A DNA stretch of 64,000 bases from DATBVX01 sp963695985 (GCA_963695985.1 CAVOIC010000003.1:124001-188000); one strand, 5' to 3'. Shown: positions 53,562 to 62,418, numbered from the stretch's first letter. Made by a program: numbers and translations. Notes: generated from the sequence alone by a model not told the origin.

Positions 53562-55055
53562 TCAGTCCTCACGCGTGACACGCAGGAGCTCTTCGAGCGA
53601 GGTGATGCCGGCTATGACCTTGTTGCGGCCGTCGTCGCGGATGCTCGGGCTCGAGGTGCGCGCGTAGCGCTCCAGCTCGTGTTCGCCCGCGCCGTCGTGG
53701 ATCATCGTGCGCATGGTGTCATCGACGCTCACGAGCTCATAGATGCCGGTGCGTCCGCGGTAGCCGACAGCGCCGTCGTTGCCCGGCCGGAAGATCTGCG
53801 GCGCCGGGGCATCGGCCGGCAGGTTGAGCAACCGTCGCTCGTACTCGCCACCAACGTACGGCTCGCGGGTCTCGGGATTCAGTACGCGCACCAGGCGCTG
53901 CGCGAGTAGACCGATGAGGCTCGAGGAGAGCAGGAAGGGTTCGATCCCCATGTCACGCAGACGCGTAACGGCGCCGACCGCCGTATTGGTGTGCAGCGTG
54001 GAGAGCACCAAGTGGCCGGTGAGACTCGCCTGCACCGCAATCTGCGCGGTCTCGACGTCGCGGATCTCGCCTACCATCACGACGTCGGGATCCTGGCGCA
54101 GGATGGCACGCAGGCCGCGGGCGAAAGTCATCTCGACCTTTGTATTGACCTGAGTCTGGCCGATGCCGTCGATGTAGTACTCGATCGGGTCCTCGACCGT
54201 CATGATGTTACGGGTGTTGTCGTTGATGCGCTCGAGCGCCGCGTAGAGCGTTGTGGTCTTGCCCGATCCGGTCGGTCCGGTCACCAGGATGATGCCGTGC
54301 GGCCTGTGGATGAGATCATCCATGGTCCGCTGCGTGTCGACGTCCATACCCAGCGAACCGAGATCCAGGCGTCCGGCCTGCTTGTCGAGAAGGCGCAGCA
54401 CCACGCGCTCGCCGTGACCTGCGGGAATCGTGGAGACGCGCACGTCGACGGCGCGTCCGGCGACCCGCAGGCTGATGCGCCCGTCCTGTGGCAGGCGCTT
54501 CTCGGCGATGTCCAGCTTGGACATCACCTTGATGCGCGACACGACCAGGGGCGCGACCGCACGGCGCGACTGCAGGACCTCACGCAGCACGCCATCGACG
54601 CGAAAACGCACCACCAACCGGTTCTCGAAGGGCTCGATGTGGATGTCGGAGGCATTTTCCTTGACCGCCTCGGTGAGCACCGCATTGATCAGGCGGATCA
54701 CCGGCGCATCATCCTCGCTTTCCAGCAAGTCGGAGGGTTCCGGTAGCTCCTGGGCGAGGTGCGCGAGGTCGGTCGTGTCTTCGAAGCCTTCCACCATCTG
54801 CATCGCAGCATTCGAGCCGGCTTCGTAAGCCTGGCGCAGCAGCGCATCGAACGCCTCGGGCTCCACGCGCTCAAGTTTCAGGGGCAGCCCGATGAAGCGC
54901 CGCAGTTCCGCCACGCTGAGCGGCGATGCACCCGCGCGATAGACCGTGTGAGCAACCCCGTCACCGATGCCGCTCACGAGCACCCCGTGGCGCTTCGCAA
55001 AGGCAAACGACAGTCGGCGCTCCGGCTGCGCAGTGTCAGTCATTGGTTGGTCCAT
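53562..55055 (-). CDS. gspE: Type II secretion ATPase GspE, cysteine-free
   Basis: GspE is the cytoplasmic ATPase that powers the secretion pseudopilus. From ATG 55055 (MDQPMTDTAQ; ATG 55043 also possible) it has 497 aa, with N1E-type domains, Walker A GPTGSGKTTTLYAAL (260-274), Asp box and Walker B around QDPDVVMVGEIRD (321-333), and a C-terminal part. Most GspE proteins have a zinc tetracysteine motif where this one reads VRVLNPETREPY (389-400) and RPGNDGAVGYRGRTG (423-437); all four cysteines are absent. In fact no cysteine occurs anywhere in the 497 residues. An upstream frame extension does contain one but is an overlap with gspD. Confidence 0.95.
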   Translation of the reverse strand: MDQPMTDTAQPERRLSFAFAKRHGVLVSGIGDGVAHTVYRAGASPLSVAELRRFIGLPLKLERVEPEAFDALLRQAYEAGSNAAMQMVEGFEDTTDLAHLAQELPEPSDLLESEDDAPVIRLINAVLTEAVKENASDIHIEPFENRLVVRFRVDGVLREVLQSRRAVAPLVVSRIKVMSKLDIAEKRLPQDGRISLRVAGRAVDVRVSTIPAGHGERVVLRLLDKQAGRLDLGSLGMDVDTQRTMDDLIHRPHGIILVTGPTGSGKTTTLYAALERINDNTRNIMTVEDPIEYYIDGIGQTQVNTKVEMTFARGLRAILRQDPDVVMVGEIRDVETAQIAVQASLTGHLVLSTLHTNTAVGAVTRLRDMGIEPFLLSSSLIGLLAQRLVRVLNPETREPYVGGEYERRLLNLPADAPAPQIFRPGNDGAVGYRGRTGIYELVSVDDTMRTMIHDGAGEHELERYARTSSPSIRDDGRNKVIAGITSLEELLRVTRED

Positions 55056-55059
55056 AGCG

Positions 55060-57219
55060 TCAGCCACTCGGTTGCGCCACCGGGCCGTGCGGTTTGGGCT
55101 GGGCCGGCGGCACGTCTGGTGGCGTCGTCGCCGGGGGCGGCGGGTTTGCGGGCGGCTCGAGCGGAGTCGTCGTGGCACCACCTGGGGCCGGCGTAGCAGG
55201 TGCCTGCGGTGGCGGTGCCTCGGGCTTGGCCGCGGGAGGCGCTGCTCCCGCAGCTGGTGCCGGCGGTACCGGTTTCAGCACCGGCTGCTTCTCGAACGGC
55301 AACAATGGCGCCTTGCCATTGTGCAGTTTCAGCTGCTGCTCGCGCAGGTTGTTGTACTTGGAGTTGGTCTCGATCGCCGTCTGCACGCCGTCGCGAAGAA
55401 TCTTCGGACGGATGAAGAACATCAGGTTGCTCTTGTGCTTCTGGGTATTGCGAACCTTGAAGAGCTCGCCGATCAGGGGAATGTGCCCGAGAATCGGCAC
55501 GCGTTGCTCACTACCCGTGACCTGGTCCGAGATCAGTCCTCCGAGCACGATGATGCCGCCGTCCTCTATGAGGACGTTAGTGGTGATGGTGCGCTTGTTA
55601 GTGACGAGATCGACGGCATTGAAGGAATTCGCCGCAACGTTGGACGCTTCCTGCGAGATTTTCAGGATCACCAGGTCGCCCTCGGCGGCGATCGACGGCG
55701 TGATCTTGAGGATGTTGCCAACCTCCTGGCGCTGAATCGTCTGGAACGGGTTGACGCCCGGCACCGCGCTGCCGGTGTTGGCGTACTGTCCGGTCAGGAA
55801 GGGCACTTCCTGCGCCACCTTGATCTCCGCCTCCTGGTTGTCCATGGTCACGATCTGCGGTGTCGCGATGATGTTGTTGTCGGAATCCGTGCGCAGCGCA
55901 CGCAGCAGCGCGGCAAAATTGGTGCCCGTACCCATGACGCGGCCCACGCCGATGGACAGGCCGGTGGGGACGGAAGTGACCGTGGAGGGGTCGTTGATCG
56001 CGCGGGCCAGATCCACGATGCTGGTGCCGCCGATCGGCTGAATGAAGCCACCCACCGCGTTGCTGTCCTGGCTCCCGTCGACCGCCCAGTTGACGCCGAG
56101 GTCGACCGTCTTGTCGGCCGAAACTTCGACGAGGATCGATTCGAGCAGCACCTGTGCACGGCGAATGTCGAGCTTGTCGATGACGACCGAGAGGGCGCGC
56201 ATCACTTTCGGCGGCGCAGTGATGACGAGGGCATTGGTCTCGGGTTCGGCCCAGATCGTGATGTTCTTATCGACCTGAGCGGCGGCGGCGGCTCCGGCTG
56301 CACCCGGCTGCGCGCCCGTCGTGGCGGCAGTCACGGTCGCCTGCTCCTTGAGCTTGGCCGCCAGCTTCTCCGCGTCGGCAAAGCGCAGGTAGCGGACCTG
56401 GGTATCGCCGCCCGACTCGAGCGGTGTATCGAGATGGGCGACGAGCGCCTTGAAGCGCAGCCGCTGCGACTTCTCACCGCTGATGAGGACGCTGTTGGTG
56501 CGCTCATCGGCCACCAGGCGTGCGCCGCCGCCGCCTTCAGCGGCCTGGGCTGGATATAGGGCATTCACGACGCGCACGACTTCAGCTGCCGACGCATGCT
56601 CGAGCGGAAACACGTCCACTTCTTCGTCGCCGCTCTGATCGATGCGCTGGATGATGCGGATGATCCGGTTCACGTTATTGGCGCGATCAGAAATGATCAG
56701 CATGTTCGAGCCGGGATAGGCGGTGAAGTGTCCGTATTGTGGAATCAGGGGCCGCAGCACCGGGACCAGTTGCGCGGCACTGACGTTCTTCACGGCGATG
56801 ACTTCGGTGACGATCTCATCCGACGAAGAGCTGATTCTGTCAGGGAGATCATCGCCCGGAACCTGGCGGGCGTTGGCATCGGGAATGATCTTGATCACCC
56901 TGCCGGCCGGCACCGCAACGAATCCATGTACCTGCAGAATGGCCAGGAACGCCTGGTAAAACGCGTCGGGTGTCATGGGGGTGTGGGACAGCATCGTGAC
57001 CTGCGCGCGTACGCGTGGATCGACGATGAAGTTCTTGCCGGTAATCTCGCTCACCGCCTCCACGATCTGACCGAGATCGGCATCCTTGTAGTTGGGCGTA
57101 ATCGTCGGCTGACTCTGCGCCAACGCAACTGAACCCGCAGCCCATGCCGCGAGCGCCGCGAGCAGGCACGATCTCACGCCGTGCGGACGGAAGTCGGCCC
57201 GAGTCGCCAATGTTTTCAT
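55060..57219 (-). CDS. gspD: Type II secretion outer-membrane secretin GspD
   Basis: GspD forms the outer-membrane channel of the type II machine. The 719-aa product has a signal peptide (about 1-35), N0-N3 periplasmic domains (N0 at about 40-110, NYKDADLGQIVEAVSEITGK), the secretin domain with VPFLTGQY and the multimer motif NVLIEDGGIIVLGGLISDQ, and a Pro/Ala-rich tail from about 650 that is unusually long and contains only low-complexity residues. It starts 37 bp downstream of gspC and ends 4 bp before gspE. Confidence 0.96.
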   Translation of the reverse strand: MKTLATRADFRPHGVRSCLLAALAAWAAGSVALAQSQPTITPNYKDADLGQIVEAVSEITGKNFIVDPRVRAQVTMLSHTPMTPDAFYQAFLAILQVHGFVAVPAGRVIKIIPDANARQVPGDDLPDRISSSSDEIVTEVIAVKNVSAAQLVPVLRPLIPQYGHFTAYPGSNMLIISDRANNVNRIIRIIQRIDQSGDEEVDVFPLEHASAAEVVRVVNALYPAQAAEGGGGARLVADERTNSVLISGEKSQRLRFKALVAHLDTPLESGGDTQVRYLRFADAEKLAAKLKEQATVTAATTGAQPGAAGAAAAAQVDKNITIWAEPETNALVITAPPKVMRALSVVIDKLDIRRAQVLLESILVEVSADKTVDLGVNWAVDGSQDSNAVGGFIQPIGGTSIVDLARAINDPSTVTSVPTGLSIGVGRVMGTGTNFAALLRALRTDSDNNIIATPQIVTMDNQEAEIKVAQEVPFLTGQYANTGSAVPGVNPFQTIQRQEVGNILKITPSIAAEGDLVILKISQEASNVAANSFNAVDLVTNKRTITTNVLIEDGGIIVLGGLISDQVTGSEQRVPILGHIPLIGELFKVRNTQKHKSNLMFFIRPKILRDGVQTAIETNSKYNNLREQQLKLHNGKAPLLPFEKQPVLKPVPPAPAAGAAPPAAKPEAPPPQAPATPAPGGATTTPLEPPANPPPPATTPPDVPPAQPKPHGPVAQPSG

Positions 57220-57256
57220 GTCACTGAGGCCTCTCGTCCTTTGGATCCGGTGGCTG

Positions 57257-58255
57257 TCACTCGTCGCTGTTGGGATCTGGCGGCATCGGTGCAGCCTGGT
57301 CCATGGGGACCATGCCGTCGTTGCCCGACGAGTCCCCGGGTAGCTCGTTGGCTATTTGCGCCATGTTCAGCACCAGCTCCTGCGGTTTACCGTTGCGTTC
57401 GACGGTCACGCGGACCTGATCGGCGCTGCCGATGGAGCGAAAGATCTCCATGCCACGCTGCGGGTCATCGAGCGGCGTACCGTTGATCGACATGACCAGG
57501 TCGCCCGGGCGTAACCCAAGGCGCGTGAACTGCTGCCGGTTGCGGCCGGGATAGACGCGGTAACCGCGTTGCTGTCCGTTGGCGAAGACGGGCTGCGGTC
57601 GCATGATCTCCGACACCGAGCCTGGATCCTGGGCGATCAGGCGGCGCACGCGATCGGCGACTTCGGCTCCGGAACCCGCGGTCGGACGCACCCCTGTCGA
57701 GGCGGCCGGGCCGGTACTGCCTCCGCCCCGGTATTCTCGCGGCAGCAGCAGTGCCTCCAGTTGACCGTCCCGCTCGAGAATTACCCGATCGTCGTACACG
57801 GCGTTGAGTCGCGCACCGCCGACCACGCTGTCACCCACCTTGTACACCTTCGCGGTCGCGGCGGTCTCACCGATGATGCCGAGCCCGCCTTTTGGATCGC
57901 TGGACGCAATCGTTCCCGCCAAGACCAGGCTCATGCGCGTCTCGGGCGCGTCTGCCGGGTCCGCGTTCGCCTGCGAATCGGGTGCGGCGACGCCGAACAA
58001 GTGCGCGTCAATGATGCCCTGTGCATTCGCCGCTGATGCGGCGGGCGCCGTAACCGCGGCGGGGAAGGTCGAGCGCGCGACGGCGGCCGCAGGCGCGGAT
58101 TGTGGCAACAGATCACGCACGATCAATGCGGCCTGAATTCCAATCGCCAGTGCGAGTGTCCACGTGACGATCTGCGGCAGCCGGGGTCCGAGATGATTCA
58201 ACAGCGACTCAGGGTTGAACTCCCTGATGCTGCCTAGCAGTGAGCTTGCATTCAT
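57257..58255 (-). CDS. gspC: Type II secretion protein GspC with PDZ domain
   Basis: GspC links the inner-membrane platform to the GspD secretin. The 332-aa product has a membrane helix (about 27-47, IVTWTLALAIGIQAALIV), a homology region domain (DAHLFGV, then MSLVLAGTIASSDPKGGLGI) and a C-terminal PDZ domain (about 235-310) with FTRLGLRPGDLVMSINGTPL. It is the first gene of the gspCDEF transcript, preceded by a candidate promoter. Confidence 0.93.
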   Translation of the reverse strand: MNASSLLGSIREFNPESLLNHLGPRLPQIVTWTLALAIGIQAALIVRDLLPQSAPAAAVARSTFPAAVTAPAASAANAQGIIDAHLFGVAAPDSQANADPADAPETRMSLVLAGTIASSDPKGGLGIIGETAATAKVYKVGDSVVGGARLNAVYDDRVILERDGQLEALLLPREYRGGGSTGPAASTGVRPTAGSGAEVADRVRRLIAQDPGSVSEIMRPQPVFANGQQRGYRVYPGRNRQQFTRLGLRPGDLVMSINGTPLDDPQRGMEIFRSIGSADQVRVTVERNGKPQELVLNMAQIANELPGDSSGNDGMVPMDQAAPMPPDPNSDE

Positions 58256-58324
58256 GGCCTGGCGTCCGGCCTGCTATTCAACTTTCGCGCTGGCACGCAA
58301 GGAGCTGGGTGGAATCATTCCGAC

Positions 58325-58354
58325 ATCATACGGTTTGTACGCGTCTGCTCTCAA
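58325..58354 (-). promoter_or_regulatory. Putative promoter for gspC
   Basis: On the minus strand TTGAGA (plus 58349-58354), 18 bases, TATGAT (plus 58325-58330), about 70 bp before the gspC ATG. Both hexamers are close to consensus. Confidence 0.5.
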
Positions 58355-58544
58355 GCAATTGTTTTGCCTTGGATTCCGGTACATGCCCGCAGATCTAGAA
58401 GATATGTCGATGGAAACCCTCTGACGCGCCTCGTGCGGCCGGAATTTTGCATCAAATGCGGTGCCCCCGATCAGCGCTTGAACGCCTGCGCATGCGTTTT
58501 GGGTCATGTCGCCGATTGCAAACAATTTCGCAGGGCGTGCGCAC

Positions 58545-58573
58545 TTGTGTTGGCGGTCTGCGCACCCTATAAA
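58545..58573 (+). promoter_or_regulatory. Putative promoter for clpS-clpA
   Basis: TTGTGT (58545-58550), 17 bases, TATAAA (58568-58573), giving a leader of about 75 nt before clpS. The same stretch read as CTTGTG-N15-CCCTATAAA also resembles a sigma-32 heat-shock promoter (CTTGAA-N14-CCCCATnT), which would suit the protease genes. I cannot decide between the two. Confidence 0.5.
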
Positions 58574-58655
58574 TTGATTCGCTTGCGTGTTCGTTGCCGC
58601 GAAGTCTCGGGACAATGAAGGCGCGGCTGAACGCGCGAGGCCGTACACGGTCGAT

Positions 58656-58976
58656 ATGGGCGAGGAGGAACAGGGGCAGACTGGATCCGGGCTGCTGGTG
58701 GAGGAGGCCAAGCCGCGCCTCAAGCGACCGCCGCTGTACCAGGTCGTGCTGCTCAATGATGATTACACGCCGATGGAATTTGTCGTGGACGTCCTGGAGC
58801 GTATCTTCAGCATGGACCGCACCACGGCGACCCGGGTAATGCTCGAAGTGCATACCAGGGGCAAGGGCGTCTGCGGAGTGTTTACGTTTGAGATTGCCGA
58901 GACCAAGGTGGCACAAGTGACGACCTACGCCCGACAGCATCAGCATCCGCTGTTGTGCACGATGGAAGAGACCTGA
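58656..58976 (+). CDS. clpS: ClpS adaptor protein
   Basis: ClpS hands N-degron substrates to ClpAP. The start ATG 58656 (MGEEEQGQTGSG) gives 106 aa, the normal length; the frame is open 23 codons upstream but these do not fit the family. The core PPLYQVVLLNDDYTPMEFV and HTRGKGVCGVFTFEIAETKV is clear. It ends 2 bp before the GTG start of clpA. Confidence 0.96.
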   Translation: MGEEEQGQTGSGLLVEEAKPRLKRPPLYQVVLLNDDYTPMEFVVDVLERIFSMDRTTATRVMLEVHTRGKGVCGVFTFEIAETKVAQVTTYARQHQHPLLCTMEET

Positions 58977-58978
58977 AC

Positions 58979-61264
58979 GTGTTAAGCAACGAGCTTGAAT
59001 ACTGCCTGAACGAAGCGTTCCAGAACGCGCGCGAGGCGCGTCACGAATTCATGACCGTCGAGCACCTGCTGCTCGCGATCCTCGATACACCCAAGGTGCG
59101 CGAGATTCTGCGCGCTTGCGGCGCCGATATGACCAAGCTGAAGAGCGACCTGGCGGCTTTCATTGAGCAGACCACGCCGCGGCTGCAGGACGATGATGAC
59201 CGTGAAGTGCAGCCGACGCTGGGATTCCAGCGCGTATTGCAGCGCGCCGTGTTTCACGTGCAGTCGAGCGGCAAGAAGGAGGTCACGGTCGCCAACGTGC
59301 TGGTGGCGATCTTCAGCGAAAAGCAGTCGCACGCCGCATACCTTCTCAGCATGCAGGATGTCGCCCGCCTGGACGTCGTGAACTACATCTCGCACGGTTT
59401 GACGCGCGTGGGCGATGAGCCGGGTGGCAAGGAGGAGGGGCCGGCTACCGACAGCGAGCGCGAAGTCGAAGGCGGATCAAGCCCCCTGGAGAAGTACACC
59501 ACGAATCTCAACAAGCTCGCTGGCGAGGGCAAGATCGACCCGCTCATCGGGCGACGCATGGAGGTCCAGCGCACCATCGAGATCCTATGTCGCCGCCGCA
59601 AGAACAACCCGCTGTACGTCGGCGAGGCGGGTGTGGGCAAGACCGCGATCGCCGAGGGCCTGGCGCGGATGATCGTCGAAGGCCAGGTGCCAGACGTGCT
59701 GTCGGACTGCACGATCTACGCGCTCGACATGGGTGCGTTGATCGCGGGAACAAAGTACCGCGGTGACTTCGAGAAGCGGCTGAAGGGCGTGCTGGCGGAG
59801 CTACGCAAGAACCCCGGCGCGATTCTGTTCATCGACGAAATTCACACCGTGATCGGCGCTGGCGCTGCGTCGGGCGGTGTGATGGATGCATCCAACCTGA
59901 TCAAGCCCGTGCTGGCGAACGGCGAGCTGCGCTGCATCGGCTCGACCACTTACGGCGAGTACCGGGGCATCTTCGAGAAGGATCATGCGCTTGCGCGCCG
60001 CTTTCAGAAGATCGACGTCACCGAGCCCAGCGTTGCCGAGACCATCGACATCCTTATGGGGCTGAAGGCGCGCTTCGAAGAGCATCACGGCGTGAAGTAT
60101 CTCGATGAGTCGCTGAAGGCCGCTGCGGAGCTCGCGGCGCGGCATATCAACGACCGGCATCTGCCAGACAAAGCGATCGATGTCGTTGACGAAGCCGGCG
60201 CCAGCCTGCGTCTGAAGCCCCCGGCCGAGCGTGCGACTACCGTGACCGTGGGGAACATCGAGGATGTCGTCGCGCGCATGGCGCGCATTCCGCCGAAGAA
60301 CGTTTCGCTCTCCGATCGGGACGTGCTCAAGAATCTCGAGCGTAACCTCAAGCTGGTCATCTTCGGGCAGGACGCGGCAATCGAGGCTCTCGGTGCGGCG
60401 ATCAAGATGTCTCGCTCGGGCCTCGGCGATCAGCGCAAGCCGGTGGGCTCATTCCTGTTCGCGGGCCCGACGGGCGTCGGCAAGACCGAAGTCACGCGCC
60501 AGCTCGCGATCGCAATGGGGGTGGAATTCATCCGCTTCGACATGTCGGAGTACATGGAGCGTCACACGGTCTCGCGCCTGATCGGCGCGCCGCCTGGCTA
60601 CGTTGGATTCGACCAGGGCGGCCTGCTGACCGAGGCGATCACCAAGCACCCGCACTCGGTGCTGCTGCTGGATGAGGTCGAGAAGGCGCACCCTGATGTC
60701 TTCAATCTCCTGTTGCAGGTGATGGATCACGGCACGCTCACGGACAACAACGGTCGCAAGGCCGATTTTCGCCACGTCATCATTGTCATGACGACGAACG
60801 CTGGCGCCTTCGAGATGAACCGCCCGTCGATCGGGTTCACTCAGGCGGACAGTGCCAGCGATGGCATGGAGGCGATCCGTCGAATCTTCTCACCCGAATT
60901 CCGCAATCGTCTCGATGCTGTCATCCAGTTCAGCACGCTGGCGCCGGCGACGATTGAGCGTGTGGCCGACAAGCTCCTGGTGGAGGTCGAGGCCCAGCTC
61001 GAGCAGAAAGGTGTCTCACTGACGGTGGACGATCAGGCGCGGGCGTGGATCGCGCGTAAGGGCTACGATCCGAAGATGGGCGCCCGGCCGATGGCGCGGC
61101 TGATTCAGGATCATATCAAGCGCCCGCTGGCCGAAGATCTGCTGTTCGGCAAGCTCGTGGGCGGTGGTCACGTGCGCGTGACGGTGAACGAGGCTGGAAC
61201 TGAGTTGGTGCTCATCACACGTGCGGCGCATGAGCCGGAGCTGCTGACGCAGGGAAGCGCGTAG
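58979..61264 (+). CDS. clpA: ATP-dependent Clp protease ATP-binding subunit ClpA
   Basis: ClpA unfolds proteins and feeds them to ClpP. The start GTG 58979 (VLSNELEYCLNEAF) gives 761 aa, the standard length; a start at 58955 would overlap clpS without family match. The N-domain is at about 1-145, the first AAA+ has GEAGVGKTAIAEGL, and the second has GPTGVGKTEVTRQL with LLLDEVEKAHPDVFNLLLQV. No ClpP gene is nearby. The gene ends near a hairpin shared with infA. Confidence 0.96.
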   Translation: MLSNELEYCLNEAFQNAREARHEFMTVEHLLLAILDTPKVREILRACGADMTKLKSDLAAFIEQTTPRLQDDDDREVQPTLGFQRVLQRAVFHVQSSGKKEVTVANVLVAIFSEKQSHAAYLLSMQDVARLDVVNYISHGLTRVGDEPGGKEEGPATDSEREVEGGSSPLEKYTTNLNKLAGEGKIDPLIGRRMEVQRTIEILCRRRKNNPLYVGEAGVGKTAIAEGLARMIVEGQVPDVLSDCTIYALDMGALIAGTKYRGDFEKRLKGVLAELRKNPGAILFIDEIHTVIGAGAASGGVMDASNLIKPVLANGELRCIGSTTYGEYRGIFEKDHALARRFQKIDVTEPSVAETIDILMGLKARFEEHHGVKYLDESLKAAAELAARHINDRHLPDKAIDVVDEAGASLRLKPPAERATTVTVGNIEDVVARMARIPPKNVSLSDRDVLKNLERNLKLVIFGQDAAIEALGAAIKMSRSGLGDQRKPVGSFLFAGPTGVGKTEVTRQLAIAMGVEFIRFDMSEYMERHTVSRLIGAPPGYVGFDQGGLLTEAITKHPHSVLLLDEVEKAHPDVFNLLLQVMDHGTLTDNNGRKADFRHVIIVMTTNAGAFEMNRPSIGFTQADSASDGMEAIRRIFSPEFRNRLDAVIQFSTLAPATIERVADKLLVEVEAQLEQKGVSLTVDDQARAWIARKGYDPKMGARPMARLIQDHIKRPLAEDLLFGKLVGGGHVRVTVNEAGTELVLITRAAHEPELLTQGSA

Positions 61265-61273
61265 GCGGGGCGA

Positions 61274-61290
61274 GCGCCGGCTACCGGCGC
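61274..61290. terminator. Short GC hairpin between convergent clpA and infA
   Basis: GCGCCGG-CTA-CCGGCGC (61274-61290), 10 bp after the clpA stop and 6 bp after the infA stop on the other strand. It could serve both genes as a terminator; no U-run is present on either side. Confidence 0.45.
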
Positions 61291-61296
61291 CGCGGC

Positions 61297-61515
61297 TCAA
61301 CGACCGCGGTAGATGATTCTTCCCTTGGTCAGATCGTAGGGTGTCATTTCGACGGTCACCTGATCGCCGGTCAGGATTCGAATGTAGTTCTTGCGCATCT
61401 TGCCGGAGATGTGCGCCGTCACCAGGTGGCCGTTCTTGAGCTGCACGCGAAACGTCGTATTCGGCAGGGTCTCGACGACCTCACCTTCCATCTGAATTGC
61501 TTCTTCTTTGGCCAT
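61297..61515 (-). CDS. infA: Translation initiation factor IF-1
   Basis: IF-1 occupies the A site of the 30S subunit during initiation. The start ATG 61515 (MAKEEAIQMEGEVVETLP) gives 72 aa, the usual length; the frame is open 45 codons upstream but unrelated. The OB fold and the conserved NGHLVTAHISGKMRKNYIRI are plain. It is convergent with clpA. The clpA-infA neighbourhood is common in gammaproteobacteria, though aat and serW are not here. Confidence 0.97.
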   Translation of the reverse strand: MAKEEAIQMEGEVVETLPNTTFRVQLKNGHLVTAHISGKMRKNYIRILTGDQVTVEMTPYDLTKGRIIYRGR

Positions 61516-61986
61516 GCAGTCCTGTGGGGCGGCTCCGGGGCGCGCGAATTGTGCATAGCCGCGCGGTGGGTGTCCAGAGCAGTCAGAGCAGTCGCTGGTG
61601 GCCATCGGGTGATACCGTGCCGACGTGCGCCGGATCACGGCGATTGTCACCTCGAGATCGAACCGTTAAACCCGCAAACACAGGCAACCGGCGCAGTCGG
61701 CAGATATCACGCCGACGTCCACCACGCTGCGCTGACGTTCCTTCAGACAAGTCTCTAGCTAAGAAGCTCCGCGGAGCGGACTTCAAGACACCACTCCCAT
61801 CGGGGTCAAGCAGGAGGCTGTAGCTGCTGGGGGGATTACCCTGGGTGCCCCGTTCGGCTTTGATTACAACGACGATTCGGTGGCGAGCAGCGCGAAAGGT
61901 GTCACCGGTTGAGACTGTAGCGTTTCATTCGTGTCGGGGCGCCCAGGGTAATCCCCCCAGCAGCTAACAGGGACTGCTCTTACAAA
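61516..61986. other. Gene-free spacer between infA and queF
   Basis: This 471-bp stretch has no supported gene. It must hold the infA promoter on the minus strand, but no clear -35/-10 pair stands out; a weak candidate is TGGACA-N17-CACAAT read on the minus strand near 61540-61570. A 9-bp tandem repeat AGAGCAGTC lies at 61576-61593. The right third holds the inverted-repeat element listed separately. No tRNA was found. Confidence 0.6.
61821..61966. repeat. 146-bp element bounded by 31-bp inverted repeats, MITE-like
   Basis: The left arm at 61822-61852 (AGCTGCTGGGGGGATTACCC, then TGGGTGCCCCG) is mirrored by the right arm at 61935-61965 with 30 of 31 positions identical as reverse complement; one more pair matches outside. 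Between the arms lie 82 bp. It could fold as one long hairpin or be a non-autonomous mobile element. It contains no gene. Its outer flanks do not show an evident target-site duplication. It lies 11 bp beyond the queF stop on the minus strand, so a terminator role for queF is an alternative. Confidence 0.7.
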
Positions 61987-62391
61987 TCAGGGAAGAGCTG
62001 CTGGCGGCGCAGCTTGCCAGCCGGGTTTGCGATGCTCGGCGATCACGGTGGTGTAGATTCCGCCGCGCACGTTGAACCGGGCAGTGAGGCGCATGAAGCG
62101 CGGTGCTACGGCACCCACGAGATGATCGAGGATCTCGTTGGTGACGGCTTCATGAAAGGCTCCCCGATCCCGGAACGACCAGATGTACAGCTTGAGCGAC
62201 TTGAGCTCGACGCACGTGGCATCCGGCACGTATTCGAGTTCCAGCGTGGCGAAATCCGGCTGGCCCGTGCGCGGGCACAGGCAGGTGAACTCCGGGATCG
62301 ACATCCGGATCGTGTAGTCGCGCCCGCGCTGTGGATTGGGGAAGGTCTCGAGCGCGATGCTCGGCTGCGCGCCGCTCGCCGGGGTGCTCAT
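61987..62391 (-). CDS. queF: NADPH-dependent 7-cyano-7-deazaguanine reductase QueF, short type
   Basis: QueF reduces preQ0 to preQ1 in queuosine synthesis. The 134-aa product is of the short, unimodular type (as in Bacillus) rather than the long two-domain E. coli form. The catalytic cysteine is in FTCLCPRTGQPDFA and the substrate-binding glutamate region in ELKSLKLYIWSFRDRGAFHE. It is divergent from smc. Other queuosine genes are not in the window. Confidence 0.95.
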   Translation of the reverse strand: MSTPASGAQPSIALETFPNPQRGRDYTIRMSIPEFTCLCPRTGQPDFATLELEYVPDATCVELKSLKLYIWSFRDRGAFHEAVTNEILDHLVGAVAPRFMRLTARFNVRGGIYTTVIAEHRKPGWQAAPPAALP

Positions 62392-62418
62392 GCTGGGTGT
62401 GAGATGGGTCGAACCAAC

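Larger units (their letters stand above)
58256..58655. other. Gene-free divergent spacer between gspC and clpS
   Basis: This 400-bp gap has no supported gene. It holds the gspC promoter on the minus strand and the clpS promoter on the plus strand, and is somewhat AT-richer than the genes. Short open frames in it (for example 58215-58424) have no family resemblance and no ribosome site. A leader or small RNA cannot be excluded from sequence alone. Confidence 0.6.

Noticed and set aside
54967..56559. 530-codon open frame on the plus strand opposite gspD and gspE
   Set aside because: Rich in His, Arg and Asp with no family resemblance; it is the antisense shadow of the GspD coding strand in GC-rich DNA.
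61790..61920. Possible coding remnant ending in a GGITLGAPFGFDYNDDS-type peptide inside the inverted-repeat element
   Set aside because: It shares its bases with the inverted-repeat arm, has no start or ribosome site, and I recognise no family; chance is more likely.
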